Virus record (IMG/VR): IMGVR_UViG_3300031857_000986
Coordinates: 1 to 29,669 of that record
DNA length: 29,669 nt
Source of the DNA: a virus
Direction: 5' to 3' (one strand)
Below, piece by piece: positions 8,153 through 14,015 of the stretch (position 1 is its first letter; the number at the start of each line of letters is the position of its first letter). The translations under genes and the position numbers were made by a program. Below the pieces are notes generated by a model, which saw only the letters and a list, made by a program, of their open reading frames with translations, did no database searches and was not told the origin of the DNA.

Positions 8153-8687
8153 AGAAGACGTTAGGCAAACTGTTAATATGACATTTTTTCAGTGTGTTCA
8201 AAGATATGAAAAAAAGGGCGACATTCCGTTCAGCGCATTTCTCTACAGTTACTTTTTTTATCTTCTCAAAAAAAGTGTTGATACATTTTTGATTGATCAA
8301 TTAGGCAGGAAGTCTTTTGCACTAGTAGATCCTAGCAATTCTGAGAATCAACAAGAGTCTGAAACAACGGGTGGAGTCAACGTCGATACCTTAGAGTACG
8401 CATTCTACGACCTTATCTTTGCTGAAGAAGTTGATGAGTACTGGGTTTTAGGCGAGACTGCAACAGTTCCTTTTGATCAGCTGACAGTACAGGAAAGACA
8501 GCTTTTAAAGTGGAGATATATTGACAAAAAAAGATCTTCCGAAATAGCTATTAAAATTACTGAACACCCCAATACGGTTAGGGAGCACATATCAAAAATC
8601 AAAGATAAACTAAGAAACATCGTCAAAGAGTCCAATAGATATGATATGATTATACCCATTGATCTTGAGAAAGAGGAAGAAGACTAG
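8130..8687 (+). CDS. RNA polymerase sigma factor, C-terminal two thirds (regions 2 and 4)
   Basis: 185 residues. The first third (EEDVRQTVNMTFFQC, IPFSAFLYSYFF, FLIDQLGR) fits the end of sigma region 2. LTVQERQLLKWRYIDKK and the following EHPNTVREHISKIKDKLR form a region-4 helix-turn-helix that would contact a -35 element. Together with the fragments at 7828 and 7928 it would make a sigma factor of about 285 residues, probably directing late phage transcription. ATG 8130 lies inside the preceding frame, so the start used here is uncertain. Confidence 0.8.
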   Translation: MTKRYCTEEDVRQTVNMTFFQCVQRYEKKGDIPFSAFLYSYFFYLLKKSVDTFLIDQLGRKSFALVDPSNSENQQESETTGGVNVDTLEYAFYDLIFAEEVDEYWVLGETATVPFDQLTVQERQLLKWRYIDKKRSSEIAIKITEHPNTVREHISKIKDKLRNIVKESNRYDMIIPIDLEKEEED

Positions 8688-8690
8688 CAA

Positions 8691-9206
8691 GTGAACACTG
8701 AGTCTATAAGTATACTTCTGGAAAACCTATCTAAATTTCTTGACCCACAAATTCAAGAGATAGTCGCTGCAATCGCAGACGAAAAACAAATTTCTAAGTA
8801 TTATATTGAGATACCCGATGCAAACTATGTTGACCTTACAATACACGACCTAGCTTCACTAGTGGCTAGATCATCAAACGTTTATGGTAGAGCAGCTAGA
8901 TTTGCCGGCATAGCAAGAGCTCAGTATAAGATTCTTGAGGGGCAGTACAAGAGAGTTTATAAAGCCAATAGAATTGGAAAAAACGAAGCCGAAAGAGAAG
9001 CTCACGCAATATCTAGAGCAGATAATGAATACATGGCCCTTATGGCCATGGAAGCCGTAGTTCAGCTAGCTGAGTCAATAGAGTCTTCTGCTAGAATTTC
9101 CTCTGAGTCAGCAAGAAAATTGATGGACAAAGTGCAATCTATGCAGATTGCTTCTGCAAGAGAAGATAAAGGATCTTTTTCAGAAAGTGATTTTAGGACT
9201 TTTTAA
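8691..9206 (+). CDS. hypothetical all-helical protein
   Basis: 171 residues, GTG start three bases after the sigma gene with a purine-rich stretch (AGAGGAAGAAG) upstream. The sequence is rich in Ala, Glu, Lys and Arg and looks helical throughout (YGRAARFAGIARAQYKILEG; repeated Ala/Ser/Glu heptads near the C terminus). The middle YKxxxGxYKRVYKxN pattern is reminiscent of recombination-mediator or structural-adaptor proteins of phages, but I cannot assign it. Confidence 0.65.
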   Translation: MNTESISILLENLSKFLDPQIQEIVAAIADEKQISKYYIEIPDANYVDLTIHDLASLVARSSNVYGRAARFAGIARAQYKILEGQYKRVYKANRIGKNEAEREAHAISRADNEYMALMAMEAVVQLAESIESSARISSESARKLMDKVQSMQIASAREDKGSFSESDFRTF

Positions 9207-9208
9207 TT

Positions 9209-9418
9209 ATGTATATAGGACACTATAAAGCTGTTAACTCTTCTAGAGAGTTTTATTCAACTGTTAGAAAAGATTTAGATTTTCCTATACAGGCCAAGTA
9301 TAAGGGGGAAAGGTATCTTCTGCTTTCAACCTACATTGCCTCCACTCCTTCTCAGAAAAATAACATAACCAGTAGAGCAAAAGAGCTCAACATACCAAAT
9401 GATATTTCTGTAGACTGA
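9209..9418 (+). CDS. small hypothetical protein
   Basis: 69 residues starting MYIGHYKAVNSSREFYSTV, basic in the first half. It starts two bases after the previous stop and ends six bases before the RNase H gene. Family not recognised. Confidence 0.55.
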   Translation: MYIGHYKAVNSSREFYSTVRKDLDFPIQAKYKGERYLLLSTYIASTPSQKNNITSRAKELNIPNDISVD

Positions 9419-9424
9419 TCGTAA

Positions 9425-9859
9425 ATGAATATAGAAGTTTTTTGTGATGGAGCGTCAAGAGGCCAAGGTCAAAAAAGAGTTGGCGAAGCAGCCTGCGCTA
9501 CTGTTGTTTATAAAAATAGAAAAAAGGTAGCCCAGTTTGCAAGGGGGCTTGGTGCAAGAACGAATAATGAAGCTGAGTATGAAGCTGTTATTGCTGGCCT
9601 CTTGATATGTGCTATGTCAGACTTTAAAGATCCTATAATATATACGGATTCATCAGTTGTGGCCAATCATATTAATGGAAAGTGGAAGTGCAAGAACGCA
9701 TCTCTTGTTCCGCTTTTAATGACAATTGAAGACATTAGAGACGAGTACCCATTTAGGGTTTTGCAAGTTCCAAGATCTTTTGTTTGGGAGCCAGACGCTC
9801 TAGCTAATCAATTTCTTGATCAGCTTACTGAAAGAAAAATGGGAAATCTAGAAAGATAG
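9425..9859 (+). CDS. rnhA: Ribonuclease HI-like
   Basis: 144 residues, the usual size for a single-domain RNase HI. The catalytic carboxylates are all visible: D8 in CDGAS, E51 in NNEAEYEAVIAGL, D75 in YTDSSVVANHI and D124 in WEPDALANQFLD. It would degrade the RNA strand of RNA:DNA hybrids, removing primers made by the AEP-like primase. The CDGAS/AEY variant is the type without a basic protrusion, common in archaea, actinobacteria and phages. There is no strong Shine-Dalgarno. Confidence 0.9.
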   Translation: MNIEVFCDGASRGQGQKRVGEAACATVVYKNRKKVAQFARGLGARTNNEAEYEAVIAGLLICAMSDFKDPIIYTDSSVVANHINGKWKCKNASLVPLLMTIEDIRDEYPFRVLQVPRSFVWEPDALANQFLDQLTERKMGNLER

Positions 9860-9860
9860 A

Positions 9861-9869
9861 TGGTATAAT
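9861..9869 (+). promoter_or_regulatory. extended -10 promoter for the kinase gene, probably leaderless
   Basis: TGGTATAAT, an extended -10 (TGN plus perfect TATAAT), ends six bases before ATG 9876. Initiation six or seven bases downstream would fall on or next to the start codon. No Shine-Dalgarno is present upstream of 9876, which fits a leaderless transcript. No clear -35 element is visible. Confidence 0.65.
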
Positions 9870-9875
9870 ACTGTC

Positions 9876-10664
9876 ATGATAAAAAACTTTGACGAAAACA
9901 ACCCAATTATAATTGGGCTATCTGGCAAAGCTGGATCAGGAAAGACTACAGTTGCTGAGAGCATTGTTCCCAAAGGAGCCATAGAATCAACAACTCTTTA
10001 TGGAATTAAATGGGACCACATATTCAACGCCCTACCTTTGTACGAGTTATCAACAATAAGAAGATCAATTAGAGGCATTAACGAAAAGAGTAGACAGCTC
10101 TTTGCTATTCACTCAACTCTTTTTGATATTTATGGCAACTCTTCGATAGGAAATATCCCTGAGTATGAAGATTTTGTTAGAAGAGTTTACGATATACAAA
10201 ATCTACCTATTGAGCCAGAAGGGGTAAAGCCCAGAAGCTTTCTCCAAAAAGCAGGAGACATATGCAGAGAGGGCTTTGACGACTGCTTTGCAAAGTGGAG
10301 TGTAGCTAAGAGTAACTCTTTGTATAGAAATTATATCAAATCGCTTGGTGAGGACACGGATCCTTCACCTTTTGCCGTTTTGATATCGGATGTTCGTTTT
10401 TTCAATGAGGCAGAAGCAATACTGTCTCAGCCCAATGGCGTAGTCGTGTGCTTTGACGCATCTGACGAAACCTTAAATGAAAGATTAATGAAGCGAGACG
10501 GGCAACCTATGAGCGAGGAGCATAGGCAACATAAGTCTGAGAAGCAGGTAGATCTAGTGAAAGAAATTGCGTCAATTGTGATCAACACTGACGGCATGAA
10601 CATAGAGAAACAGACAATGGCCACACTATCCTCTATAGGAATATTGGATAAAGCCAATGCCTAA
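9876..10664 (+). CDS. P-loop kinase, deoxynucleoside monophosphate kinase-like
   Basis: 262 residues. Walker A is GKAGSGKT at 17-24; a DVRFFNEAEAI segment and DASDETLNERLMKRDG resemble the LID/nucleotide-binding parts of phage dNMP kinases. The length agrees with the T4 gp1-like group. It would phosphorylate dNMPs released from host DNA to feed the phage replicase. It starts a new transcript from the promoter at 9861 and overlaps the next gene by eight bases. A different P-loop kinase specificity cannot be excluded. Confidence 0.78.
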   Translation: MIKNFDENNPIIIGLSGKAGSGKTTVAESIVPKGAIESTTLYGIKWDHIFNALPLYELSTIRRSIRGINEKSRQLFAIHSTLFDIYGNSSIGNIPEYEDFVRRVYDIQNLPIEPEGVKPRSFLQKAGDICREGFDDCFAKWSVAKSNSLYRNYIKSLGEDTDPSPFAVLISDVRFFNEAEAILSQPNGVVVCFDASDETLNERLMKRDGQPMSEEHRQHKSEKQVDLVKEIASIVINTDGMNIEKQTMATLSSIGILDKANA

Positions 10665-10977
10665 AATAAGTAAAACAGCACACGAGCAGTCTACAGACTC
10701 TCCATTAGACCAGGTGGTAAATTTAATGTCACAAGAAATATCAATCTCCACAAATCCAGTATTTATCTGTGGAGTTAATAGAAAAATAAATATAGGCAAC
10801 TTCGAGAACATAGACGTCTATGCCGGAATCACCATTCCTCTGGTTAATGTGAATCCAGCTGACAAAGAAGAGTTGGCTGAGGCGGTTAAGCAGGCAGCTA
10901 TTGAGGGGTTTTCCATCGTCTCTAGGGAGACTGGTGAGCGATACACTTTAATTAAAGAATCGCAACAGGGTAAATAG
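10657..10977 (+). CDS. conserved phage hypothetical protein
   Basis: 106 residues. The core RKINIGNFENIDVYAGITIP has beta-strand character and looks like a recurrent small phage family, followed by an acidic helix. It overlaps the kinase gene by eight bases and so is co-transcribed. Its function is not known to me. Confidence 0.65.
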   Translation: MPKISKTAHEQSTDSPLDQVVNLMSQEISISTNPVFICGVNRKINIGNFENIDVYAGITIPLVNVNPADKEELAEAVKQAAIEGFSIVSRETGERYTLIKESQQGK

Positions 10978-11034
10978 TATATAAATCAATTACTATATTC
11001 GTTGAAAACTTTTAAAATAAAACAGAGGTAAAAA

Positions 11035-11313
11035 ATGTTTAAAAAACTCCTAACAAAATTAAAGAAATCCCTAGTGCCCGCAAGAAAAGAGCTCGACAAG
11101 AAAGTTGACGAGCTTCTTGTCAAGGCAGAAGTTTTGGCAGAGAAAGCTGATGCCCACGTCAAAGAGCTGGCTGACGAGGCCGTTGAGGCCGCAAAGGAAG
11201 AGGTCAAAAAGAAGGTAGACGAAGTTACAGAAAAGGTAGCCAAGAAGTCTCCTGGAAGACCTAAGGGGACCACCACAAAGAAGGCTGCTCCCAAGAAGGC
11301 TTCCGGCAAGTAA
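11035..11313 (+). CDS. lysine-rich coiled-coil protein with AT-hook-like tail
   Basis: 92 residues. Residues 1-70 form long amphipathic helices rich in Lys, Glu and Ala; the tail has SPGRPKGTTTKK, matching an AT-hook core (GRP), then Lys/Ala repeats as in histone H1-like bacterial proteins. It probably binds or compacts DNA. AGAGG lies six bases before ATG. A terminator follows at 11343. The 57-base leader contains TACTATATT at 10991-10999, a possible -10, but no good -35. Confidence 0.75.
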   Translation: MFKKLLTKLKKSLVPARKELDKKVDELLVKAEVLAEKADAHVKELADEAVEAAKEEVKKKVDEVTEKVAKKSPGRPKGTTTKKAAPKKASGK

Positions 11314-11342
11314 AATCTACTATATTTAAAATATAGAATTCA

Positions 11343-11373
11343 GAAGCCCCTTATTTGGGGCTTTTGTTTTTTC
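11343..11373 (+). terminator. Rho-independent terminator
   Basis: GAAGCCCC, loop TTATTT, GGGGCTT, then TTGTTTTTT. A compact GC stem with U-rich tail ends the 9876-11313 unit. Just upstream, 11320-11336 is a perfect palindrome (CTATATTT / AAATATAG around one A) of unknown use. Confidence 0.88.
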
Positions 11374-11381
11374 TAATATTA

Positions 11382-11390
11382 TGTTACTAT
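11382..11390 (+). promoter_or_regulatory. extended -10 promoter, probable leaderless start at 11397
   Basis: TGTTACTAT (TGN plus a 4/6 -10 box) ends six bases before ATG 11397, the same geometry as 9861/9876. It lies just after a terminator, where a new promoter is expected for the basic-protein island. Confidence 0.45.
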
Positions 11391-11396
11391 TTAAAC

Positions 11397-11516
11397 ATGT
11401 CTTTAGCCCAATATAGAAAAATTATTAAAGGAAATTGGTCCAATATACCTGAGCCAAGAAATGAGCAGGAAGATGAGCAAGAAGAAGGCGAGCAAGAGCA
11501 AAGCCTACCAGAATAA
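11397..11516 (+). CDS. small acidic peptide overlapping the next gene
   Basis: 39 residues (MSLAQYRKIIKGNWSNIPEP followed by a Glu/Gln/Asp-rich tail). ATG sits at the likely transcription start of the promoter at 11382. Its last 56 bases overlap the start of the lysine-rich gene at 11461 in another frame, so the A/G-rich DNA encodes an acidic tail in one frame and a basic head in the other. It could act as a translational leader for the next gene. Confidence 0.45.
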   Translation: MSLAQYRKIIKGNWSNIPEPRNEQEDEQEEGEQEQSLPE

Positions 11517-11652
11517 AATTAAAACCGTTATGGGAGAATTTAAATCTGGCTCACTTCATTCTGGCAAGGGTGGTCCTGTAGTCAAAAACAGGAAGCAGGC
11601 TATTGCAATAGCAATAAGTTCTGCAGAAAAAACAAAAAAGAAAAAGAAGTAG
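11461..11652 (+). CDS. small basic protein, DUF6496-like
   Basis: 63 residues. After a Lys/Ser-rich head, VMGEFKSGSLHSGKGG and VKNRKQAIAIAISSAEK follow the pattern of small proteins of the DUF6496 type (assignment from memory, to be checked). The start is uncertain: no Shine-Dalgarno precedes ATG 11461, and ATG 11473 is an alternative. First of a run of lysine-rich small proteins. Confidence 0.7.
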   Translation: MSRKMSKKKASKSKAYQNKIKTVMGEFKSGSLHSGKGGPVVKNRKQAIAIAISSAEKTKKKKK

Positions 11653-11654
11653 CA

Positions 11655-11816
11655 ATGGCTTTTAAGAATAAAATACTTATGCCAGGACCAAAATTTAGTG
11701 GTTATCCCAAAATGGGAAGTAGCAACTACATGTATGGAATAGAACTAAAAGATTTTAATAAATTAACCTCCAAAAAGTCCAAAGGAAAAAAGAATGGCAG
11801 CAAAAAAAGATCCTAG
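11655..11816 (+). CDS. small basic Gly/Lys-rich protein
   Basis: 53 residues (MAFKNKILMPGPKFSGYPKM, then a Lys/Ser-rich tail). ATG lies two bases after the preceding stop and the end overlaps the next gene by 23 bases. Family not recognised; very basic like its neighbours. Confidence 0.5.
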   Translation: MAFKNKILMPGPKFSGYPKMGSSNYMYGIELKDFNKLTSKKSKGKKNGSKKRS

Positions 11817-12081
11817 ACTCAAGAAAGCAGGAGTTTCTAGTTTTAATAAGCCAAAGAGAACTCCAAGCCACCCAACAAAGTCTCACATAGTAGTCGCTAA
11901 ATCTGGTGACCAAATTAAAACAATTCGTTTTGGTCAACAGGGAGTTTCTGGTTCACCCAAAAAAGCTGGAGAATCAAAGGCCTATGCTGCCAGGAGAAAG
12001 TCCTTCAAGGCACGCCATGCCGCAAACATCGCCAAAGGCAAAATGAGTGCAGCCTACTGGGCAGACAGGGTTAAGTGGTGA
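11794..12081 (+). CDS. small basic protein of an aquatic-virus family
   Basis: 95 residues. The core IKTIRFGQQG and the tail RKSFKARHAANIAKGKMSAA, then YWADRVKW, are a pattern I recognise as recurrent in marine and freshwater phages, often next to structural genes. The function is unknown. A strongly positive charge suggests nucleic-acid binding or a virion component. AAAGGAAAAAAGA precedes the ATG. Confidence 0.75.
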   Translation: MAAKKDPRLKKAGVSSFNKPKRTPSHPTKSHIVVAKSGDQIKTIRFGQQGVSGSPKKAGESKAYAARRKSFKARHAANIAKGKMSAAYWADRVKW

Positions 12082-12085
12082 TACA

Positions 12086-12343
12086 ATGGAGCCAGTTTGG
12101 GTAACCCTGCTTTCTGCTATTATACTCGGACCTATAGTAGCCCTAATTCAAAAGGGGCGAAAAGAAAACAGGGACGATCACAACGTAGTTTCCTCCATGC
12201 TAAGAATGGTGAAAGATGATATAATACATCTACACCACAAGATCGATCATGTAGATCAGCAAATGGATAAGGTCGAAGATAAGATTGACGAACATGTCAA
12301 ATCTCATCGGAGAAAAAAAATAATACTAGTATTAAATTATTAA
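12086..12343 (+). CDS. small membrane protein with cytoplasmic coiled coil
   Basis: 85 residues from ATG 12086. An N-terminal membrane segment (VWVTLLSAIILGPIVALI) is followed by a charged helical tail (HLHHKIDHVDQQMDKVEDKI). The layout resembles phage holin-accessory, spanin-like or holin-like proteins of actinophages. A longer frame starts at 12047, but that would lie wholly inside the previous gene. It is the only membrane protein in the basic island. Confidence 0.6.
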   Translation: MEPVWVTLLSAIILGPIVALIQKGRKENRDDHNVVSSMLRMVKDDIIHLHHKIDHVDQQMDKVEDKIDEHVKSHRRKKIILVLNY

Positions 12344-12353
12344 GGAGTACAAC

Positions 12354-12569
12354 ATGGCAAAGATGTCAAAGTCAGGAAAGGGCATGTCAGCACCTGAGCC
12401 AGCAGCTTCTGCTGGTCAGATGAAGATATCACAGCGCCCTATTAAAAACACCAAGGGAAAGACTGTTGAAAAGAAGGGTCCTGGTGCACCAAAGCCAGCC
12501 GCTTCTGCTGGTCAGATGAAGGTCGCAAAGCGCCCCATCAAAAATACCAAGGGCAAAGTAATCGGTTGA
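12354..12569 (+). CDS. small basic protein with internal duplication
   Basis: 71 residues, AAGGAG seven bases before ATG. Two near-identical copies of a 25-residue unit: PEPAASAGQMKISQRPIKNT and PKPAASAGQMKVAKRPIKNT, each ending in a KGK stretch. The duplication is also visible in DNA (12391-12460 against 12490-12560). Function unknown; basic and probably unstructured. Confidence 0.65.
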   Translation: MAKMSKSGKGMSAPEPAASAGQMKISQRPIKNTKGKTVEKKGPGAPKPAASAGQMKVAKRPIKNTKGKVIG

Positions 12570-12593
12570 TAAACCGCTTACTTGCATGAAGGA

Positions 12594-12634
12594 GGGGGCG
12601 GTACGGCTAGCGTGTACCGCCCCCAAGTTCTTTT
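12594..12634 (+). terminator. strong hairpin terminator or attenuator inside the basic island
   Basis: GGGGGCGGTAC (12594-12604) pairs perfectly with GTACCGCCCCC (12614-12624) around a nine-base loop, followed by AAGTTCTTTT. The tail is imperfect, so partial read-through into 12653 is likely. Its position inside an otherwise continuous cluster suggests it tunes expression or mRNA stability. Confidence 0.75.
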
Positions 12635-12652
12635 CATTAAACAGGAGTTAAA

Positions 12653-12862
12653 ATGGCTACAAAAAAGAAGTCAGACGAAAAGTGGATTCAAGGAGCAATT
12701 AAAAGGCCAGGCGCCTTTACTGCTAAGGCTAAGAAGGCCGGCAAATCGGTTGCTGGCATGGCAGCTGCAGTCACCAAGAATCCAGGTAGATATAGCAAGA
12801 CGACAGTTCGTCAAGCTAACCTCGCAAAAACCTTAAGAAAGATTAGCAAAAAGGGCAAGTAA
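12653..12862 (+). CDS. small basic protein of an aquatic-phage family
   Basis: 69 residues. KWIQGAIKRPGAFTAKAKKA and RQANLAKTLRKISKKGK match a pattern I recall as a very common small hypothetical protein in marine phages. Likely DNA- or RNA-binding by charge. AACAGGAGT lies six bases before ATG, directly after the hairpin at 12594. Confidence 0.75.
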   Translation: MATKKKSDEKWIQGAIKRPGAFTAKAKKAGKSVAGMAAAVTKNPGRYSKTTVRQANLAKTLRKISKKGK

Positions 12863-12863
12863 T

Positions 12864-13058
12864 ATGGCTGCAAAGAAATCAAAGTCGTCTGTATACAACA
12901 ATTCGGACAAAGTACTAGACAGGATGTTTGACGGTGGCAGAAAAATGCCAGCCGCTAAGCCAGGTAGATCAGAGCCAGCGAATGATAATACATTCCTGAC
13001 TCGCATGGATGCAAATGGTGCAAGCGCACCAAAAAAGACAAGAAGAAGAGGTAAGTAA
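12864..13058 (+). CDS. small basic hypothetical protein
   Basis: 64 residues: a Lys/Ser head, a central LDRMFDGGRKMP segment, FLTRMDANG, and a KKTRRRGK tail. It starts one base after the previous stop and overlaps the next gene by one base (TAATG). Family not recognised. Confidence 0.6.
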   Translation: MAAKKSKSSVYNNSDKVLDRMFDGGRKMPAAKPGRSEPANDNTFLTRMDANGASAPKKTRRRGK

Positions 13059-13213
13059 TGGCTGCAAAGAAGATGAGCTCAAAAAAGGCAATGCCAGCAA
13101 AGAAGAAAGCTGCTCCAACAGCCATGGGCGCTGGCCTTACTCCAGCACAGAAAAAGCTTCCTCCCTTTATTCAAAAGGCCATTCTTAGCAAGAAGACCGC
13201 AAAGAAGAAGTGA
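13058..13213 (+). CDS. small Lys/Ala/Pro-rich protein
   Basis: 51 residues, low complexity (MAAKKMSSKKAMPAKKKAAP, then GLTPAQKKLPPFIQKAIL and a Lys tail). The start is coupled to the previous stop. The LTPAQ segment also occurs in the protein at 13399 (ALTPAQRKS). Probably a basic, disordered DNA-interacting protein. Confidence 0.55.
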   Translation: MAAKKMSSKKAMPAKKKAAPTAMGAGLTPAQKKLPPFIQKAILSKKTAKKK

Positions 13214-13220
13214 CCTTACC

Positions 13221-13397
13221 GTGGCTAAGAAGAATGTAGCAAAGAACCAAGCTCTTTGGTCCAGGGTAAAATCCGAAGCCAAGTCAAAATTTGACGTCTA
13301 TCCTAGTGCCTATGCCAATGCTTGGGCAGCTAAAAAGTATAAAGATGCTGGCGGTACATGGAAGACTGTTTCAACCAAGAAAGCAAAGAAGAAGTAA
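13221..13397 (+). CDS. small basic protein with SAYANAWAAKKY motif
   Basis: 58 residues from GTG 13221. ALWSRVKSEAKSKF, DVYPSAYANAWAAKKYKDAG and GTWK form a compact pattern shared by many marine phages and large eukaryotic viruses. Function unknown. An ATG-only search misses it because of its GTG start and short length. It lies seven bases after the previous stop and one base before the next ATG. Confidence 0.72.
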   Translation: MAKKNVAKNQALWSRVKSEAKSKFDVYPSAYANAWAAKKYKDAGGTWKTVSTKKAKKK

Positions 13398-13398
13398 T

Positions 13399-13689
13399 AT
13401 GGCCGGTCCTAAAGGCGTTGGCCTTACCAAGTGGTTCAATCAACGCTGGGTAAACATTGGTGCACCAAAGAAAAACGGCAAATGGCAACCGTGTGGCACA
13501 TCCGGTGCCAACGGTTCTGGCTACGCAAAATGTTTGCCAGTTGCAAAAGCAAACGCACTGACTCCAGCACAAAGAAAAAGTGCAGTCACCAGAAAAAGGG
13601 CAAGCGGTGTACCACAAAAAAATGTAAAAGGACAGGCTCCAAAAAATGTTGCTACCTTTGCAAAGGGTAATAAAAAGAAATCAAAATAA
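13399..13689 (+). CDS. small basic protein, KWFNQRWVNIGAP family
   Basis: 96 residues from ATG 13399. KWFNQRWVNIGAPKKNGKW, two cysteines (QPCG, AKCLP), then KSAVTRKRASG and a Lys-rich tail. The pattern recurs in aquatic viral genomes with neighbours like those here. An upstream in-frame start at 13291 would run through the previous gene and is rejected. Its stop overlaps the next start. Confidence 0.75.
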   Translation: MAGPKGVGLTKWFNQRWVNIGAPKKNGKWQPCGTSGANGSGYAKCLPVAKANALTPAQRKSAVTRKRASGVPQKNVKGQAPKNVATFAKGNKKKSK

Positions 13690-13907
13690 TGACTGATGAT
13701 CTTTCAGGATTCAGTGGCTTTATGCCAATGATCCAACAGATAGACATAACAGAAGAAATGACAATGATCAACACAGAAGGAGATCTTGTTAGTGCGCACA
13801 CATTTGCAGTCAGATGTGTTGATGGCACTAGTCAAGTCTTTAGTATTTCTAATACAGATCTAATGCGTTTATTTTTTCTTGTTGGAAAAGTGATAAATAA
13901 CAGATAA
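13689..13907 (+). CDS. small acidic hypothetical protein
   Basis: 72 residues, acidic, with beta-strand character (VSAHTFAVRCVDGTSQVFSI). It ends the basic-protein island and is followed by a terminator. Unlike its neighbours it is not lysine-rich. Family not recognised. Confidence 0.6.
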   Translation: MTDDLSGFSGFMPMIQQIDITEEMTMINTEGDLVSAHTFAVRCVDGTSQVFSISNTDLMRLFFLVGKVINNR

Positions 13908-13915
13908 TATTCAAG

Positions 13916-13949
13916 AGGTAGCCGGCATTTGTGCGCCGAGCTACCTTTT
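13916..13949 (+). terminator. Rho-independent terminator
   Basis: GGTAGC (13917-13922) plus CGGC pair with GCCG plus GCTACC (13940-13945), with one bulged A, followed by TTTT. It ends the island transcript immediately before a new promoter. Confidence 0.82.
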
Positions 13950-13950
13950 G

Positions 13951-13959
13951 TGTTATAAT
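13951..13959 (+). promoter_or_regulatory. extended -10 promoter for the exonuclease/glycan unit
   Basis: TGTTATAAT, a perfect extended -10, two bases after the terminator T-run. No -35 is evident. Transcription would begin near 13966, giving a leader of about 50 bases that contains a small GCGC/GCGC inverted repeat before ATG 14016. Confidence 0.7.
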
Positions 13960-14015
13960 GTATCCTTGTATGTGGCGCAACGCAAGCGCTTATTTAACGA
14001 AAAGACGGTATAAAA

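Noticed and set aside
12217-12225. TGATATAAT extended -10 look-alike inside the 12086 gene, also near 5234 and 15418
   Set aside because: All are inside coding sequence where Asp-Ile-Ile codons produce the string by chance; no terminator or new gene start supports a promoter there.
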